Assembly: GCF_028610705.1 (NCBI RefSeq) | Contig: NZ_JAQQWT010000002.1 | Coordinates: forward strand, 310,001 to 374,000 | From: Halalkalibacter alkalisediminis | GTDB lineage: Bacteria; Bacillota; Bacilli; Bacillales; Bacillaceae_D | Length of the DNA: 64,000 bases | Direction of reading: 5' to 3' | Part shown: one piece after another, positions 1 to 6,462 of the stretch | Numbering within the stretch: the first letter of the stretch is position 1 | Layout of the letters: every line of letters begins with the position of its first letter | Notes under the pieces: generated by a model | Seen by the model: the letters and a program-made list of their open reading frames with translations, nothing else | Database searches by the model: none | Told to the model about the DNA's origin: nothing | Made by a program: the position numbers and the translations under genes

Positions 1-75
1 CTTTAAATCCGGTAAAGAGACCATTTTTTGTTGATAAAAAGGTTGAATCTGAAATGAATCTGGTATTTGAATCAT
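1..75 (-). CDS. ypoC: YpoC-family protein, N-terminal fragment (cut by window edge)
   Basis: Only the first 25 codons are inside the window; the reading frame is open to base 1. The ATG at 75-73 overlaps the TGA stop of nth (ATGA overlap), and an AAGGGAG ribosome site lies just upstream inside nth. The visible start reads MIQIPDSFQIQPFYQQKM. The assignment to ypoC rests mainly on position: in Bacillus species ypoC directly follows nth. The family has no established function. Sequence alone is too short to prove the family. Confidence 0.6.
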   Translation of the reverse strand, partial: MIQIPDSFQIQPFYQQKMVSLPDLK

Positions 76-728
76 TTTTTCTCCCTTGCTTTCATTCGCT
101 TCTTGCCTTCACGACAACTCTCAAGTAAAGGACAGGTCTCACATCGCGGAGACTGAGCTTTACAATGATAACGTCCGAAAAAAATGAGTTGATGATGAGA
201 ATCAGACCATCTTTCTGCAGGGATTTTTTTCATTAGTGATTCCTCTACTTGAAGAACACTATCTTTCCACCGACAAATGGCAAGACGCTTTGATACGCGT
301 TCTACATGCGTATCAACCGCAATGGCCGGTACACCGAATGCAACCGACGTTACAACGTTGGCTGTTTTACGTCCCACACCTGCTAGCTTTACAAGTTCAT
401 CTCTTTCTTTCGGTACTTCCCCATTATACTCTTCAATTAACATTTGACACAGCTTTTTTATATTTTTCGCCTTACTGCGAAAAAGTCCAATCGACCTGAT
501 GTCTTGCTCTAGTTTTTCTAATGGAACGGCTAAATAATCCTCAGGTTGCTTGTACTTTGCAAATAATGAAGGCGTAACCTTATTAACAAGCGCATCCGTA
601 CATTGTGCAGAAAGAAGAACTGCAATAACTAACTCAAACGGATTCGAATGTGTAAGTTCGCATTCTGCATCAGGATACATTTCGGCAATGACGTCAAGAG
701 CCTCTATCGTTTGTTTCTTTGATAACAT
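72..728 (-). CDS. nth: Endonuclease III, bifunctional DNA glycosylase/AP lyase
   Basis: Base-excision repair enzyme removing oxidised pyrimidines and nicking abasic sites. The 218-residue product has the helix-hairpin-helix motif at about 112-124 (LVKLAGVGRKTAN) with the catalytic Lys121, the catalytic Asp139 in AVDTHVERV, and the four [4Fe-4S] cysteines Cys189, Cys196, Cys199 and Cys205 with the C-x6-C-x2-C-x5-C spacing of the family. Length is normal. It follows dnaD by 22 bases and overlaps ypoC, the Bacillus order dnaD-nth-ypoC, so these are probably co-transcribed. An AGGGAGAG ribosome site precedes the ATG. Confidence 0.97.
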   Translation of the reverse strand: MLSKKQTIEALDVIAEMYPDAECELTHSNPFELVIAVLLSAQCTDALVNKVTPSLFAKYKQPEDYLAVPLEKLEQDIRSIGLFRSKAKNIKKLCQMLIEEYNGEVPKERDELVKLAGVGRKTANVVTSVAFGVPAIAVDTHVERVSKRLAICRWKDSVLQVEESLMKKIPAERWSDSHHQLIFFGRYHCKAQSPRCETCPLLESCREGKKRMKAREKK

Positions 729-750
729 CTTTCTTCTCTCCCTATTTTCC

Positions 751-1455
751 CTACGACTGATCTAACCAGCTAAAAGTTGGGTATGATTCAGCTCGAACTC
801 TTTTTGGTTCAGGTTTTGGCTGTTGATTATATTTACGAAATTTCTCTCCCTGTGCTTTCGCTTGGTCTAAAGTCCTGATGCCATTTCGTTTCCATTCAAA
901 TAAGATTCGATCAATATAACGAAAGTTTAATTTTGCTGAAACAACAGCTTCACGCAAAGCTGCAAGAATTAATTCTGAAGAATGATGGTCTTGGTCTAGC
1001 CACATTGATAGCGTTTCAGCCTCAATGGGGGATAACGGTCTACAAAATTCTTCTTCAAATCTTTTATATAAGATTCCTTCATCATTTTGCTTTTGTTGTT
1101 CTTTCTCCTCGAGCTGTTCCCCTTTCATCAATTGAATTAATCTAGTCCATAACGGTTCAAGCGTAAAATATTCATATAAAATTCCGTGATCATCCCACTT
1201 TTTATCAAGCGTGAGAAACCCATTTCGAATTAATCGTCCAAGCATTTCTGCACATTCATTCATAGATAACGTCATTCGTTCACTTAATAGCTCTGGAGTA
1301 GGAAATCCATCACCTTCATCGATAAACGATTGAACGTGTATAAGAGCAACAAGTTCTTCTTCTTTCAACCCTAACTGTTTATAATGTTTGAGCAATAATG
1401 TTGGTATGGAAAGTTGTCTTTGAGTCGTCCATTTTATAAGTAAATTCTGGTCCAT
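751..1455 (-). CDS. dnaD: DNA replication initiation/remodelling protein DnaD
   Basis: DnaD acts in primosome assembly (PriA-DnaD-DnaB-DnaC) and in DnaA-dependent initiation in Bacillota. The N-terminal half (about 1-120) looks like the winged-helix oligomerisation domain; the C-terminal half holds the DnaD/DnaB2 DNA-binding domain ending in the signature YIDRILFEWKRNGI (about residues 180-193), matching the family YxxxIxxxW motif. The start ATG at 1455 is preferred over the TTG at 1461 because a GAGGTG ribosome site sits 7 bases upstream; this gives 234 residues. It lies between asnS and nth as in B. subtilis. Confidence 0.94.
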   Translation of the reverse strand: MDQNLLIKWTTQRQLSIPTLLLKHYKQLGLKEEELVALIHVQSFIDEGDGFPTPELLSERMTLSMNECAEMLGRLIRNGFLTLDKKWDDHGILYEYFTLEPLWTRLIQLMKGEQLEEKEQQKQNDEGILYKRFEEEFCRPLSPIEAETLSMWLDQDHHSSELILAALREAVVSAKLNFRYIDRILFEWKRNGIRTLDQAKAQGEKFRKYNQQPKPEPKRVRAESYPTFSWLDQS

Positions 1456-1573
1456 TAGCAAACACCTCTACTCTAATTATAACATGCAAATACGTATACC
1501 GGTGTTTCCTTTTACTGACTGCGCACCTGTTAGCATAGTTATCGTAAACGGCTACTTTTGCTCCTTTTATTGA

Positions 1574-1609
1574 CAAAAGCCTGCTATGAGTGTCCATAAC
1601 AGGCTTTTG
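1574..1609 (-). terminator. Intrinsic terminator after asnS
   Basis: Near-perfect hairpin downstream of asnS on the minus strand: the arm CAAAAGCCTGTTATG pairs with CATAGCAGGCTTTTG around a six-base loop. The T-rich outer arm forms part of the U-tract. It separates asnS from dnaD-nth, so dnaD may rely on read-through or on its own promoter. Confidence 0.75.
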
Positions 1610-1632
1610 TTGCAGCTTGCGAAGTAAAATGT

Positions 1633-2928
1633 TTAAGGATATAGACGGTTTAAAAGTCTTGGGAATGGAATCGTTTCACGAACATGCTCAACCCCCGAAA
1701 TCCAGGCAACCGTACGTTCTAATCCTAAACCAAAACCTGAGTGTGGAACTGATCCATATTTCCTTAAATCAAGGTACCATTGATATGCATCAAGAGATAA
1801 TTGATGCAATTCTAAGTTTTTCTTTAGTAATTCATAGTCGTGAATACGTTCTGAGCCACCGATTATTTCACCGTAGCCTTCTGGAGCAATAAGATCCGCA
1901 CAAAGAACCACATCATCACGGTCAGGTGCAGGTTGCATATAAAACGGTTTTAAAGATGTTGGGTAATGCGTAATGAACACTGGTTTCTCGTAATGTTCAG
2001 CAATAGCCGTTTCATGAGGAGCGCCAAAATCATCCCCCCATGATATATCATTAAAGCCTTTTTCATTTAGGAACTTAATTGCTTCATCATACGTTATTCT
2101 TGGGAAAGGAGCTTGAATGGCCTCAAGTTTCGTAAGGTCTCGCCCAAGCGTTTTCAATTCTAACTGACAATTTTTCAGAACAGATTGAACAATGTATGAT
2201 ACGTATTGTTCCTGAATTTCAAGGTTTTCATTAAACTCAACAAAAGCCATCTCTGGTTCAATCATCCAAAATTCGATTAGGTGTCTGCGTGTTTTGGATT
2301 TCTCAGCGCGGAAAGTGGGTCCGAATGAAAATACTCTTCCCATTGCCATTGCGGCAGCTTCCATATAAAGTTGTCCACTTTGAGAAAGATAAGCATCTTC
2401 ATCAAAATACTTTGTTGCAAAAAGCTCTGAGGTCCCTTCTGGTGCACTCCCCGTTAAAATAGGAGGGTCAATTTTAGCAAAATCATTTTCGTTAAAGAAC
2501 TCATAGGTTGCACGAATAATCTCGTTTCTTATTTTCATTACGGCATGCTGACGTTTTGAACGTAGCCACAAGTGACGATGATCCATTAAAAATTCCGTAC
2601 CATGTTCTTTAGGTGTAATTGGATAATCGATGGCTTCATGTAATACTACCACTTTAGTAACCGTTAACTCATATCCCGAAGGAGCTCGATCATCTGCACG
2701 AACGATTCCTGTAACATATAAAGAGCTTTCTTGTGTTAAATTTTTAGCTTTTTGGAACATAGCTTCTTCTACTTCAGCTTTCACCACAACACCTTGAATA
2801 AAGCCTGTCCCATCTCGCAATTGTAAAAAAGCAATCTTACCACTTGATCGCTTACCTGCAAGCCAAGCACCGATTGTAACTTCTTGATCAACAAATTGGC
2901 CCACTTTAGCTATAGTTGTTTTCACATT
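1633..2928 (-). CDS. asnS: Asparaginyl-tRNA synthetase (class II)
   Basis: Charges tRNA-Asn with asparagine. The product has an N-terminal OB-fold anticodon-binding domain (about 1-110, including [20 protein letters not shown]), class II motif 2 ([21 protein letters not shown] region, shown by FRAEKS and EFWMIEPE), and motif 3 at the C-terminus ([15 protein letters not shown]). Asn rather than Asp specificity is supported by the lack of the bacterial AspRS insertion domain and by overall length. The internal ATG at 2928 ([11 protein letters not shown]) is chosen over 2964: it gives 430 residues, the length of the B. subtilis enzyme, and has a GGAGGTATGA ribosome site directly upstream. aspB-asnS order is conserved in Bacillus. 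Confidence 0.96.
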   Translation of the reverse strand, partial: NVKTTIAKVGQFVDQEVTIGAWLAGKRSSGKIAFLQLRDGTGFIQGVVVKAEVEEAMFQKAKNLTQESSLYVTGIVRADDRAPSGYELTVTKVVVLHEAIDYPITPKEHGTEFLMDHRHLWLRSKRQHAVMKIRNEIIRATYEFFNENDFAKIDPPILTGSAPEGTSELFATKYFDEDAYLSQSGQLYMEAAAMAMGRVFSFGPTFRAEKSKTRRHLIEFWMIEPEMAFVEFNENLEIQEQYVSYIVQSVLKNCQLELKTLGRDLTKLEAIQAPFPRITYDEAIKFLNEKGFNDISWGDDFGAPHETAIAEHYEKPVFITHYPTSLKPFYMQPAPDRDDVVLCADLIAPEGYGEIIGGSERIHDYELLKKNLELHQLSLDAYQWYLDLRKYGSVPHSGFGLGLERTVAWISGVEHVRETIPFPRLLNRLYP

Positions 2929-3003
2929 CATACCTCCATCACTACTATGTATAACATCATTCATTATACCCTTCTACAATTTTTCAAGTCAACGAATTAA
3001 GTA

Positions 3004-3043
3004 CGAAAAAAGGTGACTCAAAGGTTATACCCATTGAATCACC
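3004..3043 (-). terminator. Intrinsic terminator between aspB and asnS
   Basis: On the minus strand a 10-bp stem GGTGATTCAA/TTGAGTCACC (one G-U pair) with a 12-base loop is followed by TTTTTTCG. It would end transcripts from aspB, unlike a fully continuous aspB-asnS operon. Confidence 0.75.
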
Positions 3044-3124
3044 CAAAATTTTAGTAACAAAGCCTAATAAAGATTATAAACCCAATCAACTAGTTCTATC
3101 TCTAGTCAAGAATAGAAAGATAAA

Positions 3125-4309
3125 TTATTTCGTATGTGTACGAACAAAACGTTCAATTCTTGTTAATGCTTCTTCTAAGGCATCTAGCGATGTCGCATAC
3201 GATAATCGGACATTATCTGGAGCTCCAAACCCTGATCCAGGCACTAAAGCTACTTTCTCCTCTTCCAAAATCGCTTCAACCCATGCATCTACATCAGCAA
3301 AACCATTTAATTTTACAGCTTCACTTACATTCGGAAAAAGATAGAAAGCTCCTTTTGGTTTTACGCAAGAAACACCAGGAATTGAAATAAGTTTCTCAAA
3401 TACGCGGTTTAAACGACCTTCAAACGCTTCTCTCATTGTCTCTACAGAGCCATCATCTTCTGTATAAGCGGCAATCGTACCATATTGAGCAGTTGTTGTT
3501 GGATTTGAAGTACTGTGGCTAGCTAAGTTCGTCATCGCTTTTATGATCTCTGTGTTTCCTGCAGCATAACCTATTCTCCAACCTGTCATTGAATGTGATT
3601 TCGATACTCCATTCACAACTATCGTTTGTTCTTTAAGTTCATTCGATAATTGAGCAATTGAAGTATGTGTTGCTCCGTCATACACAAGCTTCTCATAGAT
3701 CTCATCTGAAACAATAAGAATATTATGTTTGATACAAACTTCTCCAAGTTGACGAAGTTCATCATCTGAGTACATAGAACCGGTTGGATTACTCGGTGAA
3801 TTAAGAATAAATGCCTTTGTTTTTGAAGTAATGGCTTGTTCGAGTTGCTCCGCAGTTACTTTAAACTCATTGCTTTCAAGTCCTTCAATATAAACAGGAT
3901 TTCCTTCTGCAAGCTTCACTTGTTCAGGATAACTTACCCAGTAAGGTGTAGGAATAATGACTTCATCACCAGCGTCTAAAATCGCTTGAAATAACGTATA
4001 AAGTACATGTTTCGCTCCTGAACCAACAAGGATTTCACCTGGAGTATAAGAGATGTTTTGGTCTGTTTCAAATTTACCAATAATCGCTTGCTTTAATTTG
4101 GGTAATCCAGCAGAAGGTGTATATTTCGTATGTCCTTCTTCCATCGAACGAACTGCAGCATCAATTATGTATTGAGGTGTATTAAAATCAGGTTCACCTG
4201 CTCCTAGACCTATTACATCATGTCCTTGCTCTTTAAGCTCCTTCGCCTTTGCTGTGATCGCAAGTGTTGAAGAAGGTGTTAAGGTAGATACTCTTTTTGC
4301 TAAATTCAT
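3125..4309 (-). CDS. aspB: Aspartate aminotransferase (class I PLP)
   Basis: Transfers the amino group between aspartate and 2-oxoglutarate. The 394-residue protein is full length for subgroup I-gamma (Bacillus-type) AspATs. The substrate carboxylate/PLP-binding SPSNPTG motif is at 171-177, and the PLP Lys237 sits in VNGVSKSHSMTGWRIGY. GAGEPDFNTP at 37-46 is the typical N-terminal segment. A GGGAGGG ribosome site precedes the ATG. It is followed by asnS and preceded by ypmB-ypmA, the B. subtilis order. Close relatives include other class I aminotransferases, but the synteny makes aspB the best name. Confidence 0.95.
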   Translation of the reverse strand: MNLAKRVSTLTPSSTLAITAKAKELKEQGHDVIGLGAGEPDFNTPQYIIDAAVRSMEEGHTKYTPSAGLPKLKQAIIGKFETDQNISYTPGEILVGSGAKHVLYTLFQAILDAGDEVIIPTPYWVSYPEQVKLAEGNPVYIEGLESNEFKVTAEQLEQAITSKTKAFILNSPSNPTGSMYSDDELRQLGEVCIKHNILIVSDEIYEKLVYDGATHTSIAQLSNELKEQTIVVNGVSKSHSMTGWRIGYAAGNTEIIKAMTNLASHSTSNPTTTAQYGTIAAYTEDDGSVETMREAFEGRLNRVFEKLISIPGVSCVKPKGAFYLFPNVSEAVKLNGFADVDAWVEAILEEEKVALVPGSGFGAPDNVRLSYATSLDALEEALTRIERFVRTHTK

Positions 4310-4428
4310 TGATTAATTTCCCTCCCATGTTTTATATATACACTATAGTGTCTCGCTTACAATGATTCAAGTCCGAATGTGATGAAATGTTTAAAATAAT
4401 TGCTTTCATTCAACATTTTACTTCCTTT

Positions 4429-4908
4429 TTACTCTGTACGAAGGACATATCTTTTCATAAAGGTGCCATCTTCAAAAGTCAGGTAATAATAACCTTTGCG
4501 GTTGTCTTCATTAAGGTATGTCACTTCATAGACCGGTAAGTTTCTTTCATATCCAAGCTTAACAGATTGAATTCGCTTCACACGGTCCTGTTGTTTTACG
4601 ATTGCAATTGCCTCTTCCTTTGTGATGCCTTCGCTTACTTTTTCTGTATGATATGCTGAAAAATCCTCTGACACCCAAACAATCGTATCCTCTTCGTCTT
4701 CCGTTAAACCAAAGAAAACATAATATGTTTCAGTCCCATGATAATAAGAAACATCATACACAGTTTGTAGTACCTGACCTCTCACAAAATGTTCTGCTTG
4801 CTCAAGCTCATGTAACAATGGTTCACGAATGGTTTGATACGCGTAAACCCCAGCTCCCGTTAGCAAGACTGTTACTAATACGAAGATTATGATCAACCAT
4901 TTTTTCAT
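4429..4908 (-). CDS. ypmB: YpmB-like membrane-anchored protein (DUF5590/PepSY-like)
   Basis: 159 residues: a single N-terminal membrane anchor (about residues 4-25, WLIIIFVLVTVLLTGAGVY) followed by an extracytoplasmic domain with two PepSY-like halves, visible in ITKEEAIAIVKQQD and the C-terminal beta-rich YYYLTFEDGTFMKRYVL. The orientation suggests an N-in/C-out protein. Located between ypmA and aspB as in B. subtilis. Function is not known; PepSY-type domains often occur in protease-inhibitory or cell-envelope proteins, but that is inference. Confidence 0.88.
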   Translation of the reverse strand: MKKWLIIIFVLVTVLLTGAGVYAYQTIREPLLHELEQAEHFVRGQVLQTVYDVSYYHGTETYYVFFGLTEDEEDTIVWVSEDFSAYHTEKVSEGITKEEAIAIVKQQDRVKRIQSVKLGYERNLPVYEVTYLNEDNRKGYYYLTFEDGTFMKRYVLRTE

Positions 4909-4921
4909 TATAATGCTCCAA

Positions 4922-5092
4922 TTATGTACGATAAATCGTAAAAACCATTTTGTCTTGATCCTGCTTATCTAATGCGAGACCAAACATTAGATCCTGCTCT
5001 TTTAAAGTTCGATTTAATGAATCCACAATTTTATAAAGATCAGACGTTTTATTCACTCGAGTAGTGGATAACACAACCATTTTTTGTTCCAT
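4922..5092 (-). CDS. ypmA: YpmA-like small protein (DUF4264)
   Basis: A 56-residue cytoplasmic protein starting MEQKMVVLSTTRVNKTSDLY and ending FGLALDKQDQDKMVFTIYRT, typical of the YpmA family. The start at 5092 is chosen because a strong AATTGGAGGAG ribosome site precedes it; the same frame extends upstream to 5200 but that extension has no ribosome site and no family similarity. It sits 13 bases ahead of ypmB, so the pair is probably co-transcribed. Function unknown. Confidence 0.88.
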   Translation of the reverse strand: MEQKMVVLSTTRVNKTSDLYKIVDSLNRTLKEQDLMFGLALDKQDQDKMVFTIYRT

Positions 5093-5163
5093 TTTTCTCC
5101 TCCAATTGGCTAAAGTTATTCCTTGATGTACAAGTATTGCTAACATAGTAATAGCGGACATGG

Positions 5164-5172
5164 TGATACTAT
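5164..5172 (+). promoter_or_regulatory. Extended -10 element ahead of the small plus-strand gene
   Basis: TGATACTAT matches an extended -10 (TGnTATAAT, one mismatch in the hexamer) 27 bases ahead of the ATG at 5199. It overlaps an 11-base palindrome-like TACTATAAGTA. No good -35 hexamer is visible, so this is tentative. Confidence 0.35.
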
Positions 5173-5198
5173 AAGTACGCCAATGAAAGGGGGCGTAC

Positions 5199-5354
5199 AT
5201 GTTGTCCAGCTTAAAATCAACTGCAGAACGTTTTCAAAAAGAAAAAAATGATGTTGCCCTGTTACGTCGTAAAGGATTGAAATGGCATCAAGTATTCCCC
5301 ATCTCAATCAGACAAACGATGTTTCCATCATTTTTTCAAGATCGTCCTGATTAA
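5199..5354 (+). CDS. Small 51-residue protein of unknown function, divergent from ypmA
   Basis: An ATG at 5199 with a very strong ribosome site (AAAGGGGGC, 5 bases away) opens a 51-codon frame ending TAA at 5352-5354. The product is basic and begins MLSSLKSTAERFQKEKNDVA, with LLRRKGLKWHQVF in the middle; there is no signal peptide or membrane span. An intrinsic terminator acting on the plus strand lies 70 bases after the stop (5426-5457), and an extended -10 lies upstream, so promoter, ribosome site, frame and terminator form a complete unit. I do not recognise the family. It is one of only a few plus-strand units in the window. Confidence 0.6.
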   Translation: MLSSLKSTAERFQKEKNDVALLRRKGLKWHQVFPISIRQTMFPSFFQDRPD

Positions 5355-5425
5355 ATACTGATATGTATCATCATAAGACAAAGTTGAAAAACAAACAACA
5401 ACATTTCCTTCTCACACCTCAATGA

Positions 5426-5457
5426 TGTCCTACACAATGCCCAGTGTAGGACATTTT
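5426..5457 (+). terminator. Intrinsic terminator for the small plus-strand gene
   Basis: Perfect 10-bp stem TGTCCTACAC/GTGTAGGACA with an 8-base loop followed by TTTTCG on the plus strand. On the minus strand no T-run follows, so it serves the plus-strand unit at 5199-5354. Confidence 0.8.
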
Positions 5458-5594
5458 CGTGGTCATCAAACACAGCGGATCCTAAACATGGCTTACTAAA
5501 CTGCTCGGTGATCTGAGAAGTTCACTAAAGAAACATCTTAAGACCCTGCATTGACTCTGCTCATGCTTTGTAGTCATATAAACAGGTATGACCA

Positions 5595-6443
5595 CTAGAA
5601 ATGCACGGTTACGAGTTCGTAGTCAAATTCATTAACTTTTAAGATGACAGATCCATTTTGGTTCATAGTGTAAGTATCTATCCAGGTTTCTTGTAGTCTT
5701 TCCAACAGTGCTCCGCTTATTTCAGCGTTTTCTTTTGAGAATAGAATAGCCACCTGTGGGTCAATTTCTTTTAAAAAGCGCTGTGTGGTTCCTTCATCTG
5801 TTCCAAATTCAGCCACTTTTAAAAGGGTAACCGGTGACAACCCTTTCTCTAACCAATTTCGTTCTAATTGCTCATTTGCTTCAGAAGAGAAAAAGAATCG
5901 ATGTTTATTGTGAACCGTAATAATAAACGAGAGCATGGGCATTAGCGATGAATGATTAGACAACGTCTTTATTTGCAAAAACTCACTTATATCATAATCT
6001 TCTTCTTCTTCCCAGCCGACAATATCTATCCCTAGATATTGATATTGTGTAATCGCTTGACTTAGTCCTTGATTAGGTACGATCAATTGATCCGTCTGGA
6101 ACTGTGTAACCATTTTTTCAACATTTCCACTATATTCTTTTTCAAACCTAGGCAAAATAATTGTATTTATATGACTTACATTCAATTTATTTAATCGTGT
6201 AAATAATTCTTCGGACGAATCTTTAGCTCCCGTTCCAATTAAAATGGTTTCACCATCTGGGAGTTCCAAGTAAGTCGATTCTCCATTCGGTAAATCTAAA
6301 AACACCATTCCTAATTCTTCTTCCTCTAATTGTAAATCCAATTCAATTTGTTCATCTTGTTCATTTGTCGTAACACGAATATCTAACCCTACAATTACTC
6401 CTAACACAATAAGGCCTAACAGTCCTAAAAGACCTTTTCGCAT
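5595..6443 (-). CDS. Membrane-anchored degenerate metallo-beta-lactamase-fold protein, ComEC C-terminal-domain-like
   Basis: 282 residues: N-terminal hydrophobic anchor (MRKGLLGLLGLIVLGVIVGL), then a domain that tracks the ComEC/Rec2 MBL domain. FLDLPNGESTYLELPDGE followed by TILIGTGAK corresponds to the family segment with a small-molecule-ligand loop; LNKLNVSHINTIILP stands where ComEC has the strand before HxDxDH; TLLKVAEFGTDEGTTQRFL stands where ComEC has LKVxHHGS; and the end NQNGSVILKVN matches the family's last strand. All expected metal ligands are absent: PRFEKEYSGN replaces HPDADHIGG, and AEFG replace HHG. So a binding or structural role is likelier than catalysis (inference). The ATG at 6443 has a GGAGG site 8 bases upstream. 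It follows dinG by 19 bases. Confidence 0.7.
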   Translation of the reverse strand: MRKGLLGLLGLIVLGVIVGLDIRVTTNEQDEQIELDLQLEEEELGMVFLDLPNGESTYLELPDGETILIGTGAKDSSEELFTRLNKLNVSHINTIILPRFEKEYSGNVEKMVTQFQTDQLIVPNQGLSQAITQYQYLGIDIVGWEEEEDYDISEFLQIKTLSNHSSLMPMLSFIITVHNKHRFFFSSEANEQLERNWLEKGLSPVTLLKVAEFGTDEGTTQRFLKEIDPQVAILFSKENAEISGALLERLQETWIDTYTMNQNGSVILKVNEFDYELVTVHF

Positions 6444-6462
6444 AGCAGTCGCCTCCATACAT

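Noticed and set aside
2929-3124. T-box leader ahead of asnS
   Set aside because: No T-box core, specifier loop or antiterminator found; only a simple terminator for aspB.
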